Counted from the stretch's first letter, positions 1 through 6,663 are shown. The stretch is 9,420 nt of DNA from an uncultured Bacilli bacterium (GCA_947632275.1 CANROR010000046.1:1-9420), one strand, 5' to 3'. Made by a program: numbers and translations. The notes: generated by a model not told the origin, from the sequence alone.

Positions 1-2256
1 GAAGATTTAGTAGAATTAGCCCAAAATGTAAATGAAGAAGGAAAGCACTATGAAGGAGAATACTTTGTCTTAACGAAAGATTTAGATTTTACTAACGAAG
101 AAGATTATGAAAATGCTCAAAGAACCGATTATGGTGATATAAATGGTAATCGTCTGATAGAACCATTGATTACGGAACTTACTACTGAAAAAGGATGGAA
201 ACCAATAGGAAATGTAGTTGAAAATTATTTTGGAGGAATATTTGACGGAAAAGATTTTACAATATCAAATATACATCAAAGTAATACTATAGCCCCAAGT
301 GGACCCGTAGGATTATTTGGAACGATAAATGGAGCTACAATAAAAAATTTAACATTAACCGGTGTTAATGAAGCAACAGTATCAATAGGCGGAGGCGGAA
401 TAATAGGAAAAGTATATGGAACAACAAGATTAGAGAATTTAAACAATGAAGTAAATGTAAGTAGTCCAATAGGGGAAGATAGTATTGGAGGAGTACTTGG
501 TGCATCCGGCGAAAATGCAAATTTAGAAATAATAAATAGTACTAATAAAGGAGTAATAAGTGGCAGTAATAATGCCGGGGGAATAGTTGGATATACAAAT
601 GGTACGCTAACTATAGATAATTGTATAAATTATGGTGAAATAGTAAATGCGGTAGGTTCATATGCGGGAGGATTAATAGGCCAAGATAATGCTACCACAA
701 ATAAAACCACAATAACAAATTCTCATAATGAAGGTCAAATAATTACCAATCGTACTACCAATACAGGTGCTAATATAGGCGGTTTTGTTGGAAGAATAAA
801 TGGTGAATTAAAAATAGAAAATAGTTATAATAAAGGTATTGTAGAAAACCAAAAAACTACATATACAAGTAGTGTAAATGTAATACTTGGTGGTTTGGTA
901 GGCTATATTGTTTCTAATACTGAATTTGGAGTAATTATAAATAATTGTCATAACGAAGCAATAATAAGAAATGGAAATTTAACAGGTGGTATAATAGGTG
1001 CTATATATGGTAGAACTAAACCAATTATAGTGGCTAATTGTTATAATACTAATAATATTATTGGTAAAAATATTTCAACGGGTGACACATATACACCTTC
1101 TTTAGTAGGAAATGCTCATACTACGCTACTATATATATTAAATAGTTATAACACTGGGAAAATAACTACTACTGGATCGGCTAGTGGCTTAGTACATGCT
1201 ACGCATGAGACAAAATTGAATGTTATAAATAGTTATAATGCCGGGAATCAAACTGCATCAGGTTCCTGTAGTAATCAGGCCATGGCTAATGGATGGGATA
1301 CAACTAGACAAATAAAAAGTACAATAAAATTAACTAATACATTTGGAGTTGGAACGTGTAGTGGTACAAAAACATTCGGTGTTGGATGGTTTAATCAATC
1401 ATCTGGAACTATAACCAATTCATATTATCCTAGTACGTATTCAACTGCTTTAGGTGCTCAAATAACTACTGGGGGAACTTCAATGACCCTTGCCAACATG
1501 AAAAAACAAAGCTTTGTAGATACCTTAAATAAAAATACGGCTTCTATGGATTTAAGTAGTGATTTAGATGGTTATCCTTTAAAACTATGGGAATTAGGAA
1601 GCGACAATATTCCTACCTTTGCCTATGATATTAAAGATATAAGTGGAAGAGGAAATAATGCTTTAGATTTTTCAGAAAGTAAAACAAATGAAGGGATAGT
1701 CACTGGTACTAAAGGTTATGTTAATGCCGGATTTGTAAAATACAATTTTGGTGATAGCTTATCTTACGTAATAAGATTAAAATTTAATAACTTAAATGCC
1801 AAGCAATATATTATGGGAAATTGGGAAAGTGCTGGTGGCGGCATGTCTATAAATGATGATAATACAATTTATGCAAGTTTTTATGGGGCGGACTTAGCAA
1901 CCCCGGCATATGTAACTACAAATAATTCAAAAACAGTTGTTGATTCAGACAAATGGTATACGTTAATAGCCACGGTTGATGGTACTAATATAAAAGTATA
2001 TATAAACGGAGTTGAAGAAATTACTAGTGCCTTAAAAGGAAAAATAAAACCTAGTGTTGCGCCTTTAGTGTTTGGAGGTAATGCCCGATCAATGCGAGAT
2101 TCAGCATCTGTTATGACAGATTATACAAATCTTTTGGTAAGTGACGTATTGGTATTTGATCGAGCTTTAACGGCGGAAGAAATTGCCCAAAATTATGTCG
2201 ATATACCTAATCCAGAAAATAAAGATGAATTATTAGCTTGGTATAAATTTAGTTAA
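1..2256 (+). CDS. Large surface protein, GLUG-like repeats plus C-terminal LamG-like domain (5' end missing)
   Basis: The reading frame is open from base 1, so this is the last 751 residues of a longer protein; the TTG at 166 is internal. The visible N-terminus (EDLVELAQNVNEEGKHYEG, then LTKDLDF) and the GGIFDGKDFTISNI block resemble the lead-in to GLUG-motif adhesin-like proteins. Residues about 65-420 carry repeats ending in GG-hydrophobic-hydrophobic-G and N(S/C)xN, consistent with a beta-helix. A cap-like YPLKLWE segment follows near 525. Residues about 535-751 form a LamG/concanavalin-like jellyroll: DISGRGNNA, YVIRLKF, GNW, WYTLIATVDG, IKVYINGVE, VLVFDRALTAEEI. I infer an exported, extracellular binding or adhesion role; the signal peptide or anchor must lie upstream because no C-terminal LPXTG or membrane segment is present. 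The next gene encodes a paralogous LamG-like domain. Isoleucine is mostly ATA in the repeat region, unlike the downstream genes. The ligand is unknown. Confidence 0.85.
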   Translation, partial: EDLVELAQNVNEEGKHYEGEYFVLTKDLDFTNEEDYENAQRTDYGDINGNRLIEPLITELTTEKGWKPIGNVVENYFGGIFDGKDFTISNIHQSNTIAPSGPVGLFGTINGATIKNLTLTGVNEATVSIGGGGIIGKVYGTTRLENLNNEVNVSSPIGEDSIGGVLGASGENANLEIINSTNKGVISGSNNAGGIVGYTNGTLTIDNCINYGEIVNAVGSYAGGLIGQDNATTNKTTITNSHNEGQIITNRTTNTGANIGGFVGRINGELKIENSYNKGIVENQKTTYTSSVNVILGGLVGYIVSNTEFGVIINNCHNEAIIRNGNLTGGIIGAIYGRTKPIIVANCYNTNNIIGKNISTGDTYTPSLVGNAHTTLLYILNSYNTGKITTTGSASGLVHATHETKLNVINSYNAGNQTASGSCSNQAMANGWDTTRQIKSTIKLTNTFGVGTCSGTKTFGVGWFNQSSGTITNSYYPSTYSTALGAQITTGGTSMTLANMKKQSFVDTLNKNTASMDLSSDLDGYPLKLWELGSDNIPTFAYDIKDISGRGNNALDFSESKTNEGIVTGTKGYVNAGFVKYNFGDSLSYVIRLKFNNLNAKQYIMGNWESAGGGMSINDDNTIYASFYGADLATPAYVTTNNSKTVVDSDKWYTLIATVDGTNIKVYINGVEEITSALKGKIKPSVAPLVFGGNARSMRDSASVMTDYTNLLVSDVLVFDRALTAEEIAQNYVDIPNPENKDELLAWYKFS
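532..1250 (+). repeat. Eight beta-helix-type protein repeats (N[S/C]xN signature)
   Basis: The encoded signature recurs eight times, with the Asn-Ser or Asn-Cys codons near 535, 619, 718, 820, 943, 1036, 1141 and 1228, that is every 28-41 codons. Typical instances are INSTNKG, IDNCINYGE, TNSHNEG, ENSYNKG, LNSYNTG and INSYNAG. Most are followed after about 15-25 residues by a GG(I/L/F)(V/I)G turn. The units are diverged in DNA sequence, although short runs such as AATAGTTATAA recur. This is a protein-level repeat, not a recent tandem duplication. Confidence 0.75.
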
Positions 2257-2273
2257 AAAAGTTTAAAAAAAGC

Positions 2274-2300
2274 TTGAATATATATATATATATATATAAT
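2274..2300 (+). promoter_or_regulatory. Putative phase-variable promoter of the second LamG-like gene
   Basis: The -35 candidate TTGAAT (2274-2279) and a perfect -10 TATAAT (2295-2300) are 15 bp apart, and the spacer is made of TA units. The start point would fall near 2307, followed by an AGGA ribosome binding site at 2313-2316 and the ATG at 2325. Fifteen base pairs is below the 17-bp optimum, so the present allele may be weak; eleven TA units would give 17 bp. The hif fimbrial promoters of Haemophilus influenzae are a known precedent for TA-repeat spacing control. The role here is inferred. Confidence 0.65.
2279..2298. repeat. (TA)10 dinucleotide microsatellite
   Basis: Ten perfect TA units lie in the 68-base spacer between the two LamG-like surface genes. 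Such a tract is prone to slipped-strand changes in length. It occupies nearly all the space between a -35-like TTGAAT (2274-2279) and a -10 TATAAT (2295-2300), and its last two units form part of the -10 itself. Confidence 0.95.
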
Positions 2301-2324
2301 TAGGGTGAAAGTAGGATTTAGCTC

Positions 2325-3254
2325 ATGAAAAGAAAAATAATTTTTACTATACTTTTAATATTAATAATATCAATAACAATAAGTCTTTTAAGAATGAAAA
2401 ATTTAAAAAGTAATTTCAAAAATAATATAAGTGAAAATACTAAATTTATCAGTATTATGGTTCAAGACGAAGAAGGTCATTATCAAGAAAGGGATGCTGA
2501 ATTTAGTAAAGAAGGTTATCATTTTAATTCTAACAGAAGTAAATGTTTAAATGATAGCAAATTAAAATTTGAAGATAATAATTTAATTGTTGAAAGTACC
2601 AAATCGGATAAATGCTATGTATATTTTGACAACAATAATTTTGTTGAAGATTTATCAGGCAATGGCAATCATGGTAAAAATAAGAATGCTTTATGGCAAA
2701 CTAATGGCCTTGTTTCAGGAGATGAAGCAAATTATTATGGCTTTGTTGATTGTGGGTTAGCTAATTATGATTTTAAAGATACTATTTCTTATATTGTAAG
2801 ATTAAAATTTAATAAATTTACGGATAATGAAGCTATATTAGGAAATTGGGATGAAAGTGGTTCTGGAATTTTTTTGTTTCATAATCAATTTGGGTTAAAT
2901 TTTGCTAATAACAATAAATTTACGCCAGCATATTCTGATGTTGAAACTATAGATTACAATTGGCATATTTTTGTTGGTACTTTTGATGGTGATGATATTA
3001 ATTTATATATTGATGGAAAATTAGTTAAAACGCAAATAATTGATAGTCATAAAAATATTGATATTTCATCATCACCAATTGGTTTAGGAGGAGATATTTC
3101 TGGCTCAGGAGTGACTCATCCTAGTTATGCAACATATGGTGAAGCATTAGTGTTTGATCGCATTTTAACAAGTGAAGAAATAACGAAAGATTATACAAAT
3201 GAAATTAATCCTACTAATAAAGACAAATTATTATTATGGTACAAGTTTGATTAA
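2325..3254 (+). CDS. Membrane-anchored or secreted LamG-like domain protein
   Basis: This 309-residue protein opens with MKRK and a hydrophobic segment (about residues 5-22). No lipobox or clear signal-peptidase site is visible, so the segment may be an uncleaved anchor. Residues about 40-102 form a small module (SIMVQDEEG, then GYHFNSNRSKC, then DKCYVYFD) with Cys74 and Cys97. Residues about 107-309 are a LamG-like jellyroll: DLSGNGNHG, YIVRLKF, LGNWDESGSG, WHIFVGTFDGDDINLYIDG, ALVFDRILTSEEI. This domain aligns along its length with the C-terminus of the preceding gene, and both end in LLxWYKF plus one residue. The ATG is supported by AGGA eight bases upstream. I infer a surface exposed binding or adhesion protein; expression is likely set by the TA-tract promoter immediately upstream. 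No enzymatic residues are recognisable. Confidence 0.85.
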   Translation: MKRKIIFTILLILIISITISLLRMKNLKSNFKNNISENTKFISIMVQDEEGHYQERDAEFSKEGYHFNSNRSKCLNDSKLKFEDNNLIVESTKSDKCYVYFDNNNFVEDLSGNGNHGKNKNALWQTNGLVSGDEANYYGFVDCGLANYDFKDTISYIVRLKFNKFTDNEAILGNWDESGSGIFLFHNQFGLNFANNNKFTPAYSDVETIDYNWHIFVGTFDGDDINLYIDGKLVKTQIIDSHKNIDISSSPIGLGGDISGSGVTHPSYATYGEALVFDRILTSEEITKDYTNEINPTNKDKLLLWYKFD

Positions 3255-3283
3255 TATTTTTTAAAAATTTAAAATTCCAAAAT

Positions 3284-3310
3284 AGCTTGTCAAAGCTTCT
3301 TTTTTTCTTT
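3284..3310 (+). terminator. Weak intrinsic terminator after the second LamG-like gene
   Basis: AGCTT (3284-3288) can pair with AAGCT (3293-3297) around a GTCA loop, followed by the T-rich tract 3298-3310. The stem is short and its strength uncertain. It overlaps the -35 and spacer of the next promoter. Confidence 0.45.
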
Positions 3311-3315
3311 ACAAT
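3287..3315 (+). promoter_or_regulatory. Promoter for the phospholipase C-like gene
   Basis: TTGTCA (3287-3292) and TACAAT (3310-3315) are separated by exactly 17 bp. Each box has one mismatch to the sigma-A consensus. A GAGGTG ribosome binding site (3322-3327) lies five bases before the ATG at 3333. The -35 sits within the hairpin that appears to terminate the preceding gene. Confidence 0.65.
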
Positions 3316-3332
3316 ATTTTTGAGGTGTTTTT

Positions 3333-4028
3333 ATGGCAGGAACGCTTACGCATAATAAATTTGCATATGATATATATAGTGAATTAAAAGATTTAAATTT
3401 AGTTAAAGATTATTTTATTGTCGGCAATCAAGGCCATGATTTATTAATGTTTATGCGTCTTTGGGAATATCCTTTAAGAAGAAAAAGAGAAAAAATGGTT
3501 GATATTCTTCAAGAAGTAAATATTACTAATTTAGTTAAAAATTTAAAAGGTAAAAGTTTAGAAACTAAAAGCTTTATGGCCGGTTATCTAGCTCATGAAC
3601 TTTTAGATCGCAAGGTTCATCCTTATATCAATAAAATATGTGATAATGATGACGATCATGGTTTATTTGAAAGTATCATTGATTATAAAATTAATGATAT
3701 GTCTCATATTAAGAGGATTTTACCGGTTAAAGTAGCTTTAACTCCAACATTTATCCAAGAAATCACAGATATATTTAACCAAACCTTTAAAGATGATATT
3801 TATAGTAAAATTATTTTAAAAAATATTAATAATGTAGCTCATTTTATTAAATTATATCGAATAGATAAAACGGGAATCAAAAGTTTAGGTTATCGTTTAA
3901 TCGGAATAAATTATTTGGGTTATCATTTCTCCGAAAAAGAATTAAGTATTAGTAGCAAACATTTTTTAAAACTATATAATGAAGCAGTAAAAGAAGTAAC
4001 TAGTTTTTTAAAAGATGTGATAAAATAG
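3333..4028 (+). CDS. Zinc-dependent phospholipase C-like protein
   Basis: The 231-residue protein matches the pattern of the zinc-dependent phospholipase C (Zn_dep_PLPC) family. Candidate metal ligands fall in the expected order: His7 in THNKFAYDI, His35-Asp36 in VGNQGHD, His88 and Asp92 in AGYLAHELLD, His96 in HPYI, then His109, Glu113 and Asp117 in an HGLFESIID helix. There is no signal peptide, unlike secreted clostridial alpha-toxin, so this looks like the small uncharacterised cytoplasmic branch of the family and the true substrate is unknown. The ATG has GAGGTG at a five-base spacing and its own promoter. The gene ends 14 bases before the serine hydrolase gene, so the two probably share a transcript. 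The family call is by motif recognition; the toxin-like function should not be assumed. Confidence 0.8.
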   Translation: MAGTLTHNKFAYDIYSELKDLNLVKDYFIVGNQGHDLLMFMRLWEYPLRRKREKMVDILQEVNITNLVKNLKGKSLETKSFMAGYLAHELLDRKVHPYINKICDNDDDHGLFESIIDYKINDMSHIKRILPVKVALTPTFIQEITDIFNQTFKDDIYSKIILKNINNVAHFIKLYRIDKTGIKSLGYRLIGINYLGYHFSEKELSISSKHFLKLYNEAVKEVTSFLKDVIK

Positions 4029-4042
4029 GATTGTGATGAATA

Positions 4043-5488
4043 ATGAAGTTGAGTAAAAAGGGTAAAATTATTATAGCTTGTAGTTTAATAGTTGTCATAT
4101 TAAGTGTTTTATTTTTAACAATTAAGACCGTTAAAATTACATTAATAGGCGAAAATAAGATTGATTTATTATTAAGTGAAGAATATGAAGAAAAAGGGTT
4201 TAAAGCGCAAGAATGTCATTTATTTATTTGTTTTGATATCACGGATAAAGTTGAAATTAATAATCCCATTGCGACAGATAAAATTGGGACTTATGACATT
4301 ATCTATGGCGTAAAAGCTAATAATAAAACTTATGAAATTAAAAGAACAGTTAATATTTATGAAAATGTGGCGCCAACTATTGAACTAAAAGGAAGTTCAG
4401 AAATTAATGCTTGTTTAGGTCATCCTTACGAGGAAGAAGGTTTTATCGCTACGGATAATTATGATGGCGATATCACTAGTAAAGTAACTAAAGAATATAA
4501 AAATGATGGTATTTATTATCAAGTTGTAGATTCTTCGAATAATGTGGGAGAAATAATTCGAAAATATAATTACGTTGATCAAGAAAAACCAACGCTTACC
4601 TTAAATGGCGAAGAAACAATATATTTAGCCAAAGGCGAAACTTTTACGGATCCGGGAGCAAAAGCTAATGATAATTGCGATGGCAATTTAACTAACAATA
4701 TCCAAGTAAAAGGAAGCGTTGATACTTCGCAAGGTGGTACTTATACTTTAACTTATATCGCCAAAGATGCTTTAGGAAATGAGACGAGTAAAGAAAGAAA
4801 AGTTATTGTCTATGATTTTGAAACTAAAGATTTAAATACTTATATGACGAGTTTAGAAGCTTATATTAAAGTAAAGGGATATAAAGTCAGTATTGGTTAT
4901 TATAATATTAATAAAGATTATACTTATAAATATAATGCGGATAAAATTTATTATGGAGCTAGTTTAATTAAAACGTTAGATGCCTTATATGTTTATGAAA
5001 AAATGAATTTGACGGATAATTTAAGAGCTTTAGTTAAACCGACAATTGAAAAAAGTGATAATAATACGCACCGGAAACTAGTCGAAATCATTGGAATTAA
5101 TAATATTCGGGAATATGGGAAAAGCATGGGCGCAACCCAAATATTAAATCGTTATGCTTCCGATTACTATGGTAATACGATTGTCGATGACCAACTTATT
5201 TATATGAAATATTTATATAATTTTATTAATAATGAAAGTGTTGATGCGGCCAAAAGAGAAGAATTAAAAAATTATTTTATTAATAAATTTAATAAATATT
5301 TAAAATTTGATGGGGCTCCAACGATTATGCATAAATATGGTTATTATAGTGTTTATTATCATGATGTTGGCATCGTCTTAGATAATGAACCATATATTGT
5401 CGTTATTTTAACCGAAGAAGCGACCCATGATTTTAAAATTGTGACCGATTTGTCGGAAAAAATATATTATATGCATAAACTAGTGTAA
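4043..5488 (+). CDS. Membrane-anchored serine hydrolase (beta-lactamase/PBP-like) with DUF5011/Ig-like modules
   Basis: Residues about 8-27 are a membrane segment after a Lys-rich start, placing the rest outside the cell. Three Ig-like modules follow, at about 34-106, 112-178 and 183-258. The last two have the DUF5011 pattern: GHPYEEEGFIATDNYDGDIT, and FTDPGAKANDNCDG with TYTLTYIAKDALGN. Residues about 265-481 match class A beta-lactamase-like serine hydrolases: Ser307-Leu-Ile-Lys310 (SxxK), Ser338-Asp-Asn340 (SDN) and Lys431-Tyr-Gly433 in the place of the KTG triad. I infer an active serine enzyme acting at the cell wall; true beta-lactamase activity is uncertain because a class A omega-loop glutamate is not obvious. 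The ATG at 4043 is chosen because the ATG at 4036 is quickly out of frame and stopped. The Shine-Dalgarno sequence is weak (AGGA at 4027-4030, twelve bases away), consistent with translation coupled to the upstream gene. Confidence 0.85.
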   Translation: MKLSKKGKIIIACSLIVVILSVLFLTIKTVKITLIGENKIDLLLSEEYEEKGFKAQECHLFICFDITDKVEINNPIATDKIGTYDIIYGVKANNKTYEIKRTVNIYENVAPTIELKGSSEINACLGHPYEEEGFIATDNYDGDITSKVTKEYKNDGIYYQVVDSSNNVGEIIRKYNYVDQEKPTLTLNGEETIYLAKGETFTDPGAKANDNCDGNLTNNIQVKGSVDTSQGGTYTLTYIAKDALGNETSKERKVIVYDFETKDLNTYMTSLEAYIKVKGYKVSIGYYNINKDYTYKYNADKIYYGASLIKTLDALYVYEKMNLTDNLRALVKPTIEKSDNNTHRKLVEIIGINNIREYGKSMGATQILNRYASDYYGNTIVDDQLIYMKYLYNFINNESVDAAKREELKNYFINKFNKYLKFDGAPTIMHKYGYYSVYYHDVGIVLDNEPYIVVILTEEATHDFKIVTDLSEKIYYMHKLV

Positions 5489-5494
5489 AAACTC

Positions 5495-5522
5495 TTGTTT
5501 AAATTTTTAAATGTGTTAAGAT
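5495..5522 (+). promoter_or_regulatory. Extended -10 promoter for the 147-residue protein
   Basis: TTGTTT (5495-5500) and TAAGAT (5517-5522) are 16 bp apart, and TG at 5514-5515 forms an extended -10 (TGTTAAGAT). GAGGT (5540-5544) precedes the ATG at 5551. The same TGTTAAGAT core occurs before the gene at 7905. Confidence 0.5.
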
Positions 5523-5550
5523 GGGGTTAAGAAAGTAATGAGGTTTTATT

Positions 5551-5994
5551 ATGGAAGAAGAAAAGAAAATGTATCGGTTAAGATATTCTGATCCTAATAA
5601 TCCTCACCAAACTAGCCTTAAATATCCCGTTTTTACTTTACCCAAGAATATAAGTGAAGAAGAAGCCTTTTTAATATTATCTTATTTGATTGATAATATC
5701 TCGAATACTTATAGTTATGATACTACCAAGAATACCGATTTATTAGTCGAAATGTTAAATCTTTTAATATTTACTAATTGGCATTTTGTGAAAGTTAGTG
5801 AAGGTACGCTTAACTATCAAAATGTAATTGAACTATTTATTATTCATAATCGGGAAAATAAATTTGGTTATGATCGCGTACATAATGCTTATTTTGATTG
5901 GTATACGCCTAATGTTTCTAAAGAGATAATTGAAAATATTTTAGCCAAAATCGAAGAAATTCCCGACAATAAATTAACTTTAAAAAAAATATAA
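5551..5994 (+). CDS. Hypothetical 147-residue protein
   Basis: I do not recognise this family. The protein is soluble in appearance, with no signal peptide or membrane segment. It opens with MEEEKKMYRLRYSD, then an acidic helical stretch (ISEEEAFLILSYLIDNI, about residues 34-50), and a second helical segment (TDLLVEMLNLLIFTNWHF, about 62-79). It is rich in Tyr, Asn and Ile and has an aromatic patch HNAYFDWYTPN near 111-121. The ATG at 5551 has GAGGT seven bases upstream; the in-frame Met7 is less well placed. It has its own promoter, 62 bases after the serine hydrolase gene, and its stop codon lies inside a terminator shared with the convergent cyclophilin gene. It could be a small helical regulatory or partner protein, but nothing in the sequence decides this. 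Confidence 0.75.
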   Translation: MEEEKKMYRLRYSDPNNPHQTSLKYPVFTLPKNISEEEAFLILSYLIDNISNTYSYDTTKNTDLLVEMLNLLIFTNWHFVKVSEGTLNYQNVIELFIIHNRENKFGYDRVHNAYFDWYTPNVSKEIIENILAKIEEIPDNKLTLKKI

Positions 5995-6019
5995 CTTTTA
6001 ATCCGAGTTATATTTTTTT
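5983..6019. terminator. Bidirectional intrinsic terminator between convergent genes
   Basis: Bases 5983-5996 (six A, then ATATAACT) pair perfectly with 6006-6019 (AGTTATAT, then six T), a 14-bp stem with a nine-base loop. The A run on one arm and T run on the other make it usable from both strands. The stop codon of the + gene (5992-5994) lies in the stem and that of the - gene (5998-6000) in the loop. Confidence 0.85.
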
Positions 6020-6588
6020 AACTTATATTCTTGGTCAAAGGTATTAACGGTAACTTTAGTTATGGTAATATTTTCTTTTAGTTTCCCGGATTCCTCATCT
6101 TCTACGGTTGCCATATTTTCAATTTTTTTAATGATATCCATTCCTTTAGTAACTTTGCCAAAAGCCGCATATTTATTATCTAAAGAAGTTTTGGCTTGAT
6201 CACTTAAAACGATAAAAAATTGACTACCGGCCGAATTATAATCAGTACTGCGAGCCATCGAAATTACACCTGTAGTGTGCGATAAAGTATTATTAAAGTT
6301 ATTAGCTTTAAATTCTCCAGCAATTGTATAACCAGGGCCGCCATAGCCATTACCTAAAGGATCCCCACCTTGTAAAACAAAACCAGGTACTAAGCGATGG
6401 AAGGTAAGGCCATCATAAAATCCATCTTGGATTAAAGTAACAAAGTTAGCAACGGTATTTGGGGCCACATTCGAATAAAGCTCAATTTCAATCGTCCCAT
6501 AGTTTTCAATTTCCATGGTTACTAAAGGATTTTTACTGCAACCGGTAAGGAAAAGTAAACCTACCATAAATATAATAATTTTTTTCAT
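5998..6588 (-). CDS. Peptidyl-prolyl cis-trans isomerase, cyclophilin-type lipoprotein
   Basis: The 196-residue precursor has a lipoprotein signal: MKK, a hydrophobic stretch and the lipobox LTGC with Cys17 as the lipidation site. The rest is a cyclophilin domain. Diagnostic elements are FHRLVPGFVLQGGD (residues 63-76, with catalytic-type Arg65, Phe70 and Gln73), ISMARS (109-114), GSQFFI (121-126) and LDNKYAAFGKV (136-146). The Trp and His of human CypA that contact proline (W121 and H126) correspond to Leu136 and Tyr140 here, as seen in many bacterial members. It probably helps fold exported proteins at the outer face of the membrane, which suits a region full of surface proteins. AGGAGC (6593-6598) is four bases from the ATG, and a good promoter lies upstream. 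It converges with the 147-residue gene across a shared terminator. Confidence 0.93.
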   Translation of the reverse strand: MKKIIIFMVGLLFLTGCSKNPLVTMEIENYGTIEIELYSNVAPNTVANFVTLIQDGFYDGLTFHRLVPGFVLQGGDPLGNGYGGPGYTIAGEFKANNFNNTLSHTTGVISMARSTDYNSAGSQFFIVLSDQAKTSLDNKYAAFGKVTKGMDIIKKIENMATVEDEESGKLKENITITKVTVNTFDQEYKLKKYNSD

Positions 6589-6607
6589 AATCGCTCCTAT
6601 CTTTATA

Positions 6608-6637
6608 ATTATATCGTAAAATTAGGCGATTCGACAA
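6608..6637 (-). promoter_or_regulatory. Promoter for the cyclophilin lipoprotein gene
   Basis: On the minus strand TTGTCG (6632-6637) and a perfect TATAAT (6608-6613) are 18 bp apart, about 20 bases before the start codon. The -35 overlaps the TCGACA motif facing the divergent small gene. Confidence 0.6.
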
Positions 6638-6657
6638 TTAATTTAAAAAAATTTTTA

Positions 6658-6663
6658 TATAAT
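6658..6663 (+). promoter_or_regulatory. -10 box for the Cse60-like gene
   Basis: A perfect TATAAT lies 18 bases before the ATG at 6682. The nearest good -35 (TCGACA, 6631-6636) is 21 bp away, longer than usual, so the promoter may need an activator or may rely on its A/T-rich spacer. A start near 6670 would put the GGGTGAT ribosome binding site (6670-6676) at the extreme 5' end of the message. Confidence 0.4.

Noticed and set aside
166..168. TTG at 166 as the start of the GLUG-type protein
   Set aside because: The same frame is open to base 1 and encodes the expected lead-in of this protein class (EDLVELAQNVNEEG, LTKDLDF). No ribosome binding site precedes the TTG.
532..1250. CRISPR-like array in the repeat-rich region
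   Set aside because: The repeats are diverged at DNA level, unevenly spaced and in a continuous reading frame encoding beta-helix motifs.
2235..2274. AGCTT/AAGCT inverted repeat as a terminator of the GLUG-type gene
   Set aside because: The arms are 30 bases apart with no supporting inner stem or T tract; chance is likely in AT-rich DNA.
2279..2298. (TA)10 as an RNA hairpin terminator
   Set aside because: It could fold on itself but has no GC pairs and no T run after it; its placement between -35 and -10 elements is a better explanation.
4036..4054. ATG at 4036 as start of the serine hydrolase
   Set aside because: It is out of frame with the protein and reaches a stop within seven codons.
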